The notes below the pieces were generated by a model that made no database searches, was not told where the DNA came from, and worked only from the letters and a program-made list of their open reading frames with translations. From an uncultured Clostridia bacterium (GTDB lineage Bacteria; Bacillota; Clostridia; Lachnospirales; Anaerotignaceae), in contig CAJUNT010000001.1 in the NCBI GenBank assembly GCA_910587735.1, forward strand, positions 124,001-188,000: DNA of 64,000 nt. Direction: 5' to 3'. The position numbers and the translations under genes are program-made. Each line of letters begins with the position of its first letter. Position 1 is the first letter of the stretch. Positions 50,408 through 60,136 of this stretch are shown in pieces.

Positions 50408-52981
50408 ATGGGTCTTTTAGAAAAAATATTTGGTAATTACAGTGAAAAAGAAATTAAGCGTATTACGCCTATTGTAGATAAAATTGATGCTTTAGCACCA
50501 GAGTTTGAAAAATTATCTGATGAAGAATTGAAACATAAAACAACAGAATTTAAAGAACGTCTTTCAAAAGGAGAAACACTTGACCAGATTTTACCAGAAG
50601 CTTATGCGGCAGTAAGAGAGGCAGCAAGTAGATCATTGGGTATGCGTCATTTTAGAGTACAGCTTTTGGGTGGTATTGTTATGCATCAAGGACGTATTGC
50701 AGAAATGAGAACAGGTGAAGGTAAAACATTAGTGGCAACATTATCCTCTTATTTAAATGCATTAGAAGGAAAAGGCGTACACGTTGTAACAGTAAATGAT
50801 TATTTGGCAAAACGTGACTCTGAATGGGTAACGCCTTTGTTTGAGAAATTAAATATGACAGTAGGCGTAATATTAAATGACATGGAAAATGATGAACGTC
50901 GTGCAGCTTATGCTTGTGATATTACTTATGCAACAAATAATGAATTAGGTTTTGACTATCTGCGTGATAATATGGTAGTTAGAGAAGAAAGTATGGTACA
51001 AAGAGAGTTGAATTTTGCTATTATTGACGAGGTAGACTCTGTACTGATTGACGAGGCAAGAACACCTTTAATTATTTCTGGTTCTGGTGCAAAATCTACT
51101 GAATTGTATAAAGTAGCAGATACTTTTGTAAAAACACTGAAAAAAGGTAAAATATTAAATGAAGAAGAAGCATTGAATCCTTTGACGAAAGAAGAAATTC
51201 AAGAAGAAGGAGATTATATATTAGATGAAAAAGCAAAAAGTGTTACGTTAACACAAGAAGGTGTCAAAAAGGCAGAAAAATTTTTCCATATTGAAAATCT
51301 TTCTGATGCAGAAAATCTTGAAATACAACATCATATTAACAATGCTTTAAAAGCAAATTACAATATGCATATTGACCAAAATTATGTTGTGCAAAATGAT
51401 GAGGTCATGATTGTAGATGAATTTACAGGACGTATTATGCCTGGTAGAAGATATTCTGATGGTCTGCACCAAGCAATTGAAGCAAAAGAAAATGTAAAAG
51501 TAAAAAAAGAAAGTAAAACATTAGCAACTGTTACATTCCAGAATTTTTTTAATAAATATAAAAAGAAATGTGGTATGACTGGTACAGCAAAAACAGAAGA
51601 AACAGAATTTAGAAATATTTATGGTATGGACGTTGTAGAGATTCCTACAAACAAGCCTGTTATTAGAATTGACCATCATGATGTAGTGTATCGTACAGAG
51701 GCAGCAAAATTTAGAGCAGTTGTAAAAGATATTATTGCTTGTCATGAAAAACATCAGCCTGTATTAGTAGGTACAATTACTATTGATAAATCAGAACAAT
51801 TAAGTAAAATGCTTAAAAAAGAAGGTATTAAACATCAAGTGTTGAATGCAAAATATCATGAACAAGAAGCAGAAATTGTTTCTCACGCAGGTGAACTGGA
51901 CGCTGTTACCATTGCCACAAATATGGCTGGACGTGGTACAGACATTAAGCTGGAAGATGGTGTCCCTGAAATTGGTGGATTAAAAATTATTGGCACAGAA
52001 CGTCATGAATCCAGACGTATTGATAATCAGTTGCGTGGACGTTCTGGACGTCAAGGTGACCCTGGAGAATCTAAATTTTATATCTCTATGGAAGATGAGT
52101 TGATGCGTTTATTTGGCTCTGAAAAAACAATGAAATTAGTAGATGCTATGGGATTAGAAGAAGATGACCCTATTGAGGCAGGTATGTTAACAAGAGCCAT
52201 TGAAAATGCTCAGAAAAAAGTTGAGGGAAATAACTTTGCTATTCGTAAACATTTGTTGGAGTATGACCAAGTAATGAATGAGCAAAGAGAAATTATATAT
52301 GGAGAAAGACATAGAGTTTTAATAGGTGAAAATTTAAGAGAAAGTATTATGTCTATGATAGGTGATATAGTAGATAGATATGTTGATGCCTATACTGAAG
52401 AAAGTGAATTCCCAGAAGAATGGGATATGGCTGGATTAAGTGAAAGTTTAGGCTCTGTAATACCAATTGGCGCAATTACAATAAAAGATGACAGTAAAGA
52501 AAATTTAACAAGAGATAATTTAAAACAAACATTGAAAAAACTGGGTGAAAAAATATATGAAATGAAAGAACAGGAAATTGGTGACCCAGAAAGAATGAGA
52601 GAATTAGAAAGAGTAATACTGTTAAGAGTGATTGACCAAAAATGGATGGACCATATTGACGATATGGAACAAATGCGTCAAGGTATTGGTTTGCACGCTT
52701 ATGCACAAAGAGACCCTCTTATTGAATATAAATTTGCAGGATATGATATGTTTGAAGAATTGAGCAATAATATTCAAGAAGATACATTACGTATGTTGTA
52801 TAGGGTAAAATTAGAAACAGAAACAACAAGAGTACAAACAATACAGCCTATGTTTACAAATAAAGATGATACTGCACAGAAAAAGCCAAAAGAAAGAAAA
52901 GAGGCAAAAATAGGCAGAAATGACCTTTGCCCTTGTGGTAGTGGAAAAAAATATAAAAACTGCTGTGGCAAAGATGCATAA
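50408..52981 (+). CDS. secA: Preprotein translocase ATPase SecA
   Basis: The 857-aa motor drives secretion through SecYEG. Walker A MRTGEGKTL, Walker B IDEVDSVLIDEARTP, the preprotein cross-linking domain, the second nucleotide-binding fold (IATNMAGRGTDIKLE, RGRSGRQGDPGES) and the C-terminal zinc motif CPCGSGKKYKNCC are all present. GAGGTGA precedes the ATG. Confidence 0.98.
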   Translation: MGLLEKIFGNYSEKEIKRITPIVDKIDALAPEFEKLSDEELKHKTTEFKERLSKGETLDQILPEAYAAVREAASRSLGMRHFRVQLLGGIVMHQGRIAEMRTGEGKTLVATLSSYLNALEGKGVHVVTVNDYLAKRDSEWVTPLFEKLNMTVGVILNDMENDERRAAYACDITYATNNELGFDYLRDNMVVREESMVQRELNFAIIDEVDSVLIDEARTPLIISGSGAKSTELYKVADTFVKTLKKGKILNEEEALNPLTKEEIQEEGDYILDEKAKSVTLTQEGVKKAEKFFHIENLSDAENLEIQHHINNALKANYNMHIDQNYVVQNDEVMIVDEFTGRIMPGRRYSDGLHQAIEAKENVKVKKESKTLATVTFQNFFNKYKKKCGMTGTAKTEETEFRNIYGMDVVEIPTNKPVIRIDHHDVVYRTEAAKFRAVVKDIIACHEKHQPVLVGTITIDKSEQLSKMLKKEGIKHQVLNAKYHEQEAEIVSHAGELDAVTIATNMAGRGTDIKLEDGVPEIGGLKIIGTERHESRRIDNQLRGRSGRQGDPGESKFYISMEDELMRLFGSEKTMKLVDAMGLEEDDPIEAGMLTRAIENAQKKVEGNNFAIRKHLLEYDQVMNEQREIIYGERHRVLIGENLRESIMSMIGDIVDRYVDAYTEESEFPEEWDMAGLSESLGSVIPIGAITIKDDSKENLTRDNLKQTLKKLGEKIYEMKEQEIGDPERMRELERVILLRVIDQKWMDHIDDMEQMRQGIGLHAYAQRDPLIEYKFAGYDMFEELSNNIQEDTLRMLYRVKLETETTRVQTIQPMFTNKDDTAQKKPKERKEAKIGRNDLCPCGSGKKYKNCCGKDA

Positions 52982-53056
52982 TTTGAGTATATAAGAGGGG
53001 AAGGACTCCCTACTCATATAAATATTATAATATGATTTTTAAGGAGATGATTTTTT

Positions 53057-54161
53057 ATGTTTGAATTAGAACAAATTCGTCTATCGCTATCTGCGTATGA
53101 CCAAAAATTAGAGGAAATGGGGGCTTCACTTTGACGTCGCTGGCGCAAAGGAAAAAATAACAGAATTAGAAGAAATATCTGCTGACCCAGATTTTTGGGC
53201 AGATATGGAAAAAAGTCAAAAAGTATTAAGACAGTTAAAAGGATTAAAAAATAAAATAAATAGATATGAAACACTTGTAACACAGTATGAAGATATTCTG
53301 ACACTCATTGAAATGGGTACAGAGGAAGAAGATGCTAGCATTATTAGTGAAGTACAAGAATTAGCAGATGCTTTTTTAGCAGAATATGACAATTTAAAAA
53401 TTTCTACACTTTTAGATGGAGAATATGATAAAAATAATGCTATTGTGACATTACATTCAGGTGCAGGTGGTACAGAGGCTTGTGACTGGACAAATATGCT
53501 TTTTCGTATGTATACAAAATGGGCAGACAGAAACGATTTTCAAATTGAAATATTAGATATGTTAGACGGCGATGAGGCAGGACTAAAGTCTGTGACTATA
53601 CAGGTAAATGGCGAAAATGCCTATGGCTATTTAAAATCAGAAAAGGGTATTCATAGATTAGTAAGAGTATCTCCTTTTGATAGTTCTGGAAGACGGCACA
53701 CTTCTTTTGCATCTTGTGATGTTATGCCTGAAATTGAAAATGATACAGATATACAAATCAATACAGAAGATATTCGTGTAGACACATATCGCGCCAGTGG
53801 TGCAGGAGGACAGCACGTTAATAAAACATCTTCTGCTATTCGCATTACACATAATCCTACTGGTATTGTAGTACAATGCCAAGATGAAAGAAGTCAATTT
53901 AGCAATAAAGACAGAGCAATGAAAATGTTAAAAAGTAAATTGCTTTCATTAAAAATTGAAGAACAAATGAAAAAATTGGCGGAAATCCGTGGTGATGTGA
54001 AAGAAATTGGCTGGGGTAGTCAAATTCGTTCTTATGTATTTATGCCATATACTATGGTAAAAGACCATAGAACATCAGAAGAAACGGGAAATGTGCAGGC
54101 TGTTATGGACGGCAATATTGATAATTTTATCAGTGCATATTTGGCATGGATACACAGTTAA
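53057..54161 (+). CDS. prfB: Peptide chain release factor 2 (programmed +1 frameshift)
   Basis: RF2 releases peptides at UGA and UAA. Translation starts at ATG 53057 (AAGGAG upstream), reaches an in-frame TGA at 53132 after 25 codons, and must shift +1 at CTT TGA C to continue DVAGAKEKITELEEI to the stop at 54161. The GGQ catalytic motif (SGAGGQHVNKT) and the stop-codon recognition region are intact. The frameshift makes RF2 synthesis self-regulating. The coordinates span both frames. Confidence 0.96.
53117..53135 (+). promoter_or_regulatory. prfB +1 recoding site
   Basis: The slippery CTT TGA C (53129-53135) is preceded by a GGGGG run (about 53119-53123) that can serve as the stimulatory Shine-Dalgarno-like element; it is farther from the slip site than the classic AGGGGG spacing. 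Confidence 0.85.
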
Positions 54162-54177
54162 TAAGGAGGCTTGCTCC

Positions 54178-55170
54178 TTGAAAGAAATTAAAATTACAGA
54201 ACAACAACAAAATCAAAGATTGGACAAGTTTTTATTAAAGTATTTTAATAAAGCACCTAAGAGCTTTATATATAAAATGCTGAGAAAAAAACGCATTAAA
54301 TATAATGGCAAAAAAGGCGAAGGCAATGAAATACTCCAAAAAGGGGATTGCTTACAACTTTATATTTCTCGTGAAACAATGGAAAGTTTTATGGAACAAA
54401 AAGCAATTTATAAAGCAGAAAGACATTTTGCTATTGTATATGAAGATGATGATTTGCTGGTAGTATCTAAGCCAGCAGGACTTCTAGTACATTCTCAAAA
54501 GAGCAGTGATAAAGAAACACTGATTGACCAAGTATTATATTATATGTATCAAAAGGGACAATATGTTCCTTCAAAAGATAGTACATTTACACCAGCTGTA
54601 TGTAATCGTTTGGATAGAAATACAAGCGGTATTGTGATTGTAGGAAAAAATTTAAAAGCAGTACAAGCTGTGAATAAAGCGATTGCAGAAAGAAAAGTAA
54701 ATAAATATTATATGGCATTAGTAAAGGGAACTATCACAAAACAAGGAAATATCACTTGTTATTTAGAAAAAGATAGTGAAAATAATCAAGTAACATTATA
54801 TGACAAGCCAAAACAAGGAACAAAAAAAATTATAACAAAATATAAACCTATTGCAAATGCGAAAAATATGACGCTTTTAGAAATAGATTTAGTGACAGGA
54901 CGCTCTCATCAAATTAGAGCACAAATGCAGAAAATGGGGCATTGTGTCGCAGGCGACAGAAAATATGGTGATGAACAATGGAATATCCATTTTGTAGAAC
55001 AATTTGCTTTAACAAATCAATTTTTGCACGCTTATAAAGTAGTATGGCAGCAAAATGAAGGTGACTTAGCACATTTAGCAGGAAAAGAATGGATTGCGTC
55101 ATTACCCAAAACATTGCAGGAAATTTATAATTTTTATTTTGTAACAGATAAAAGAGGAGGCAGTTTATGA
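54178..55170 (+). CDS. RluA/RluD-family 23S rRNA pseudouridine synthase
   Basis: The 330-aa protein has an N-terminal S4 RNA-binding domain (NQRLDKFLLKYFNKAPKS) and a catalytic domain with the Asp-containing CNRLDRNTSGIVIVGKN and the TGRSHQIRAQMQKMGH segment. It isomerises uridine in rRNA, most like RluC/RluD; the exact positions are not assignable. The open frame reaches ATG 54091 inside prfB, but AAGGAGG is placed for TTG 54178. Confidence 0.88.
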   Translation: MKEIKITEQQQNQRLDKFLLKYFNKAPKSFIYKMLRKKRIKYNGKKGEGNEILQKGDCLQLYISRETMESFMEQKAIYKAERHFAIVYEDDDLLVVSKPAGLLVHSQKSSDKETLIDQVLYYMYQKGQYVPSKDSTFTPAVCNRLDRNTSGIVIVGKNLKAVQAVNKAIAERKVNKYYMALVKGTITKQGNITCYLEKDSENNQVTLYDKPKQGTKKIITKYKPIANAKNMTLLEIDLVTGRSHQIRAQMQKMGHCVAGDRKYGDEQWNIHFVEQFALTNQFLHAYKVVWQQNEGDLAHLAGKEWIASLPKTLQEIYNFYFVTDKRGGSL

Positions 55171-55901
55171 AGGCGATTATATTAGCGGCTGGTTATGCAA
55201 CCAGGTTATACCCTCTGACAATAAATAAACCAAAAGCATTATTGACAATTAATGAAAAACCAATTATTAATTATATTGTAGAACAAATTAATACCATTGA
55301 TGTTGTAGATGAAATTTATGTTGTAACTAATCATAAATTTATTGATTCTTTTGCTGACTGGCAAAATGAAATTGAAAGCAGAGCAAAAATAACTGTTTTA
55401 GATGATGGAACAACAAGCGAGCAAGATCGTAAGGGCGCAATTGGGGATATTGCATTTGTAATACAAAAAATGAATATAAATGATGAATTACTTGTGGTTG
55501 CAGGTGATAATTTCTTTACTTATCCATTAAAAAATTATTATGATTTTTATAAACAAAAAGATAAAGACTGTGTTTGTGTAAAAGTATGGAATGATGAAAA
55601 AACACTTAGAAATTTTGGTATTGCATTATTAGACCAAAATAATAAAGTGTTGGATATTGAAGAAAAACCTGAAAATCCAAAATCAAATACAGTGGTGTTT
55701 GCTATGTATTTATATCAAAAAGACACAATACCCCTTTTTGAAAAATATTTATCACAGGGAAATAATCCAGATGCTCCAGGAAACTTTCCAGCATGGTTAT
55801 ATAAACAAAAAGAAGTATATGCTTATACATTTAAAGGGGAATGTTATGACATAGGTACACCAGAAAGCTATCAAGAAGTACAAGCATTGTTTCAAAAATA
55901 A
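55167..55901 (+). CDS. Nucleotidyltransferase family protein (sugar-phosphate or choline-phosphate type)
   Basis: The 244-aa protein has the NTP-transferase signature ILAAGYATRLYPLT followed by NKPKALLTINEKPII, and VVAGDNFFTYP. It forms nucleotide-activated sugars or phosphocholine; small size and no acyltransferase domain resemble LicC-like or glucose-1-phosphate transferases. The start overlaps the upstream stop in ATGA, with AGAGGAGG in front. Confidence 0.85.
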   Translation: MKAIILAAGYATRLYPLTINKPKALLTINEKPIINYIVEQINTIDVVDEIYVVTNHKFIDSFADWQNEIESRAKITVLDDGTTSEQDRKGAIGDIAFVIQKMNINDELLVVAGDNFFTYPLKNYYDFYKQKDKDCVCVKVWNDEKTLRNFGIALLDQNNKVLDIEEKPENPKSNTVVFAMYLYQKDTIPLFEKYLSQGNNPDAPGNFPAWLYKQKEVYAYTFKGECYDIGTPESYQEVQALFQK

Positions 55902-55956
55902 AATATTTGTTTAGGATTACTGCTATATAGTAATTTGTTTTGAAATGAGTCGGTTA

Positions 55957-55983
55957 GGCTGTCGTTTTCGACGGCCTTTTTTT
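55957..55983 (+). terminator. Terminator of the prfB-rluD-nucleotidyltransferase run
   Basis: An 8-bp GC-rich stem GGCTGTCG / CGACGGCC (one G-T pair) with loop TTTT is followed by T7. Confidence 0.85.
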
Positions 55984-56013
55984 AAAGATATGAAGAAAGA
56001 AAGGAGAATTTTT

Positions 56014-56991
56014 TTGGAGTGGATAGAGATTTTTGTGGAAACAAGTCAAATAGGCTTGGAATTGGTAAGTGGCTTGTTATATCAATGTGGTTTAACGGGG
56101 CTTATGATAGAGGACAGTTCTGATTTTGAAGAATTTTTGCAAAATCCAAATAGAGAATGGGATTATATAGAAGATGAATTAGTAGAACAAAAACAAAAGC
56201 AATTAACTGGTATTACATTTTTTATAAGAGATAATATACATGGTAGAGAACAGCTTTCAGATATTAAAAGTGCATTACTTTCATTGAAACAGCAGGAAAA
56301 AGAATTTGATTTAGGAACACTAGAAGTAACTATGAAAAATATAAAAGAAGAAGATTGGGCTAATAATTGGAAAAAATATTTTAAGCCTTTTGCTGTGGGT
56401 GATAAAATAATTATAAAACCTTCTTGGGAAGAACTAAAAGAAACTACTGATAAAATTGTATTAAAAATTGACCCAGCACATATTTTTGGAACAGGGACAC
56501 ATGAAACAACACAATTATGTATAGAGTTTATAGAACAATTTGTAAAAAAAGAAGATACTATATTTGATATAGGCTGTGGTAGTGGTATATTGTCTATTGC
56601 ATCATTGCTTTTGGGAGCAAGTTATGCAGACGCTATTGATATTGATGCTAATGCAGTAGATGTTGCTTATGAAAATGCAAAAAGAAATGATATTAACAAA
56701 AAGAGATATCATGTTGTATCTGGAAATATATTAGATGATGAAATACTACAAAAAACATATAGCGACAAAAAATATGATGTTGTAGAAGCAAATATTGTAG
56801 CTGATGTGATTATTGCGCTTTCCAAACAAGTACCAGATTATATTAAAGATAAAGGTATTTTTATATGTAGTGGCATTATAAAACAAAGAGAAGAAGATGT
56901 CAAACAAGCATTACAAAAAAATCATTTTACAATATTGGATATAAAATATAAAAAAGATTGGGTTGCTATCATATCTCGTTATGATGGATAA
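56014..56991 (+). CDS. prmA: Ribosomal protein L11 methyltransferase
   Basis: PrmA (325 aa) methylates ribosomal protein L11. It has the N-terminal substrate domain (WIEIFVETSQIGLELVSGLL), the linker WANNWKKYFKPF, the SAM motifs DIGCGSGILSIASLLLGA and VVEANIVADVI. The frame runs on upstream to 55945 through the terminator, but AAGGAG (56001-56006) fits TTG 56014. It begins an rRNA/tRNA modification run with rsmE. Confidence 0.93.
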   Translation: MEWIEIFVETSQIGLELVSGLLYQCGLTGLMIEDSSDFEEFLQNPNREWDYIEDELVEQKQKQLTGITFFIRDNIHGREQLSDIKSALLSLKQQEKEFDLGTLEVTMKNIKEEDWANNWKKYFKPFAVGDKIIIKPSWEELKETTDKIVLKIDPAHIFGTGTHETTQLCIEFIEQFVKKEDTIFDIGCGSGILSIASLLLGASYADAIDIDANAVDVAYENAKRNDINKKRYHVVSGNILDDEILQKTYSDKKYDVVEANIVADVIIALSKQVPDYIKDKGIFICSGIIKQREEDVKQALQKNHFTILDIKYKKDWVAIISRYDG

Positions 56992-57002
56992 GGGGGTAAA
57001 AA

Positions 57003-57740
57003 ATGCCTAAATTTTTTGTAAATAAAGAACAAATTGAAAAACAAATTACAATTCTAGAAGAAGATGCTAAACATATTAAAACAGTTTTAAGAAAAAAAGA
57101 AGGAGAAAAATTGATTATCTGTGATGGAGAAGGTATAGATTATATTTGTAGCATAAATTGTTTTGAACAAAATACAGTAATTGTTGATATTATAGAAAAA
57201 CAGTATTGTGAATCAGAACCGCCTATCAAAATTACATTGTTTCAAGGACTGCCTAAAGCAGATAAAATGGAGTTAATTATACAAAAATGTGTAGAATTGG
57301 GTGTGGATAGTATTGTACCTGTTGCAACAGAACATTCTGTTGTTAAATTAGATAAAAAGGAACAGAAAAAATTAGAAAGATGGCAAAAAATTGCAGAAGC
57401 AGCAGCAAAACAAAGTGGACGTGGAAAAATTCCTCAAATTGGAAATATACTTTCTTTTGAACAAGCATTACAGCAGAGCAAAAAATTGGATAGTGCAATT
57501 ATACCCTATGAAAAAGAACAAAAAAGAAATCTAAAAGAATTTATAAAATGTTTTAGGGGAAAAAGTATAGGAGTATTTATAGGAGCAGAAGGGGGATTTT
57601 CTGAACAAGAAATTGCACAGGCAATAGAACAAAATGTAATACCTGTTACACTAGGTAAAAGAATATTAAGAACAGAAACAGCAGGTATGATAACAACAGC
57701 AATATTGATTTATGAAATGGAACAAGGTGATAATATATGA
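57003..57740 (+). CDS. rsmE: 16S rRNA m3U1498 methyltransferase RsmE
   Basis: The 245-aa SPOUT enzyme shows HIKTVLRKKEGEKLIICDG (PUA-like N-terminus), LFQGLPKADKMELIIQKCVELGV, and the knot motifs IGAEGGFSEQEI and LGKRILRTETAGM. AAGGGGG precedes the ATG; prmA lies 11 bp upstream, the usual pairing. Confidence 0.96.
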   Translation: MPKFFVNKEQIEKQITILEEDAKHIKTVLRKKEGEKLIICDGEGIDYICSINCFEQNTVIVDIIEKQYCESEPPIKITLFQGLPKADKMELIIQKCVELGVDSIVPVATEHSVVKLDKKEQKKLERWQKIAEAAAKQSGRGKIPQIGNILSFEQALQQSKKLDSAIIPYEKEQKRNLKEFIKCFRGKSIGVFIGAEGGFSEQEIAQAIEQNVIPVTLGKRILRTETAGMITTAILIYEMEQGDNI

Positions 57741-58888
57741 TTTATTTTGACAATGCAGCAACTACAAGAGCATCAGAACAAGTTGCAGAAAAAGTGACAG
57801 AAATGCTTTGTCATAATTTTGGTAATCCAGCTTCTGTAAATAAATTGGGCTTACAAGTAGAAAAAGAAATCAAAAAAACAACAGAAATATTAAGCAGAGG
57901 AATTCATTGTAAAATAAATGAGATTTATTATACTTCTGGAGGAACAGAGGGAGATAATTGGGCAATTTTTGGTACAGCAGAGGGATATCAAAGACAAGGA
58001 AAACATTTGATTACAACAAAAATAGAACACCCTGCTGTAAAAAAACCTATGGAAACATTAGAGCAAAAAGGATATGATATTACTTGGCTTTCCGTGGATA
58101 AAAAAGGGAAAATTGATTTAGAGGAATTAAAGCAATCCATTAGAAAAGATACCATACTTGTTAGTATTATATTGATAAATAATGAAACAGGAGTGATACA
58201 AGATGTAGAAAAAATAGGAAAAATAATAAAACAGCAAAATGAAAATACATTATTTCATGTAGATGCAGTGCAAGCATTTGGAAAATATGCTATTGATGTA
58301 GAAAAAATGAATATAGACTTGTTGACAATGAGCGCTCATAAAATCAATGGTCCAAAGGGTGTGGGTATGCTTTATAAAAGACAAGGATTAAAAGTAAAAC
58401 CTTATATATTAGGAGGCGGACAGCAGCAAGGACAGCGTTCAGGTACAGAAAATGGTGCTGGTGTAGCAGGGCTTGGCGTAGCAGCAGATATTTGTTTTCA
58501 AAATATGAAAAAGAATCAACAGACTATTTTTGATGTGAAAAGAACATTAGCAGAAGGAATATTGAATGGTATTGCTGATGTGCAAATCAATGGTGATACA
58601 TTAGAACAAAGTAGTCCATATGTATTAAATGTTACTTTTAAGGGTTTGAGAAGTGAAGTACTTCTTCATGCATTGGAAAGTAAAGACATTTTTGTTTCTG
58701 CTGGTTCTGCTTGTGACAGTAAAAAGAAAGTAGGTAGCCCAGTATTAACAGCTATGGGATTACCATTTAATGAGATAGAAGGAGCGGTCAGATTTAGTTT
58801 TTGTCAGTATAATACAGTGGAAGAAGCACAGGAATGTGTAAAACAATTAAAGGAGATTGTACCATTTTTGAGGAAATACAACCGATAG
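57737..58888 (+). CDS. Cysteine desulfurase (NifS/IscS family)
   Basis: The 383-aa PLP enzyme removes sulfur from cysteine. YFDNAATTRAS, TSGGTEGDNWAI, the Lys in MSAHKINGPKGVG that binds PLP, and the active-site Cys in SAGSACDSKKK are visible. The short form without IscU nearby and the position directly before thiI indicate sulfur supply for tRNA 4-thiouridine. The start overlaps rsmE in ATGA. Confidence 0.93.
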   Translation: MIYFDNAATTRASEQVAEKVTEMLCHNFGNPASVNKLGLQVEKEIKKTTEILSRGIHCKINEIYYTSGGTEGDNWAIFGTAEGYQRQGKHLITTKIEHPAVKKPMETLEQKGYDITWLSVDKKGKIDLEELKQSIRKDTILVSIILINNETGVIQDVEKIGKIIKQQNENTLFHVDAVQAFGKYAIDVEKMNIDLLTMSAHKINGPKGVGMLYKRQGLKVKPYILGGGQQQGQRSGTENGAGVAGLGVAADICFQNMKKNQQTIFDVKRTLAEGILNGIADVQINGDTLEQSSPYVLNVTFKGLRSEVLLHALESKDIFVSAGSACDSKKKVGSPVLTAMGLPFNEIEGAVRFSFCQYNTVEEAQECVKQLKEIVPFLRKYNR

Positions 58889-58900
58889 AAGGGAATTTAT

Positions 58901-60076
58901 ATGGAAGAAAAGGTTTTAATTGTAAAATTTGGCGAAATTGCAATGAGAGGAAATAATCGCCCTATATTTATTTCTCAGCTTGTAAAAACAATGAGAAATA
59001 ATTTACAAAATGAAGGAAATTTTTATATTGTAAAAGAACAAGGCAGATTAATTGTAGAAGATAGAGACGGAGAATTAGATTATGATAGGGTCATACCTAA
59101 AATTGTGCCTATATTTGGACTGGTAGGAGTTTGTCCTGGTGTCAAAACAACAATCAAGTCTATGGAAAATTTAAGAGAAGTTGCATTGAAACATATGCAG
59201 ACATTTTTTAGCGAGCAAAAAACCACATTTAAAGTAGAAGTAAAAAGGGCAGACAAAAGATTTCCATTAACATCAAGAGAAGTAGCAGCAGATATCGGCG
59301 GATATATATTACAAAAAATGGAAAATTTAATAGTAGATGTGCATAAGCCTAATGTAGTGCTGAGAGTAGAATTAAGAAATGATGCTTATGTTTTTTCTAA
59401 AGTAATAAAAACATTTGGAGGATTGCCAGTAGGTTCATCTGGTAAAGGTGTTGCTTTAATGTCTGGCGGTATTGATAGCCCTGTTGCTACGTGGCTTATG
59501 GCAAAAAGGGGTATTGCCGTAGAATGTGTTTATTTTCATAGTCCACCTTATACAAGTGAGTGGGCAAAGCAAAAAGTGGAGGATTTAGCAGAAAGAATTG
59601 CTTGCTTTACAGGAGAAATCAAACTTCATGTCATACAATTTACAGATGTGCAATTATATTTGCTTGATAATGTTCCTCATGATAAATTAACAATATTTTT
59701 AAAAAGAGCAATGATGAAAGCAGCAGAACAAGTTGCTTATCAAAATAATGCTTTAGCATTAATAACGGGGGATAGTGTAGGACAGGTAGCAAGCCAAACA
59801 TTACAGGGTATTCATGCTATCAATTCTATTTGTACTATGCCTGTATTGCGTCCTTTGGCTGGCATGGATAAACAGGAAATTGTGGATTTAGCAAAAAAAA
59901 TAGGTACTTTTGATATTTCTATTAGACCCTATGAAGATTGTTGTACAATATTTGTAGCAAAACACCCAGAAACAAGACCAAAAACAAGTATTATTGAAGC
60001 AATAGAAAAGAAACTGGATAATTTAGATGAGTTGATAAAAAAAGCAGTAGAGCAAAAAGAAGTTATCATAAAATAA
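58901..60076 (+). CDS. thiI: tRNA 4-thiouridine synthase ThiI
   Basis: The 391-aa protein has a ferredoxin-like N-terminus, THUMP domain (ATTFKVEVKRADKRF-like region) and a PP-loop domain with LMSGGIDSPVATWLMAKRG and ITGDSVGQVASQTLQ. The C-terminal rhodanese domain of the long form is absent, so sulfur is probably passed directly from the desulfurase encoded upstream. AAGGGA precedes the ATG. Confidence 0.95.
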   Translation: MEEKVLIVKFGEIAMRGNNRPIFISQLVKTMRNNLQNEGNFYIVKEQGRLIVEDRDGELDYDRVIPKIVPIFGLVGVCPGVKTTIKSMENLREVALKHMQTFFSEQKTTFKVEVKRADKRFPLTSREVAADIGGYILQKMENLIVDVHKPNVVLRVELRNDAYVFSKVIKTFGGLPVGSSGKGVALMSGGIDSPVATWLMAKRGIAVECVYFHSPPYTSEWAKQKVEDLAERIACFTGEIKLHVIQFTDVQLYLLDNVPHDKLTIFLKRAMMKAAEQVAYQNNALALITGDSVGQVASQTLQGIHAINSICTMPVLRPLAGMDKQEIVDLAKKIGTFDISIRPYEDCCTIFVAKHPETRPKTSIIEAIEKKLDNLDELIKKAVEQKEVIIK

Positions 60077-60083
60077 AAACAGT

Positions 60084-60120
60084 AGTCCTTTTATTATTTT
60101 ATAAAAGGACTTTTGTTTTT
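60084..60120 (+). terminator. Terminator of thiI
   Basis: An 11-bp stem AGTCCTTTTAT / ATAAAAGGACT is followed by TTTGTTTTTT. Confidence 0.85.
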
Positions 60121-60136
60121 TGAAAGGAGAAAAACA

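Noticed and set aside
53132..53134. TGA in prfB as an inactivating mutation
   Set aside because: It is the conserved programmed frameshift stop; the +1 frame continues with typical RF2 sequence.
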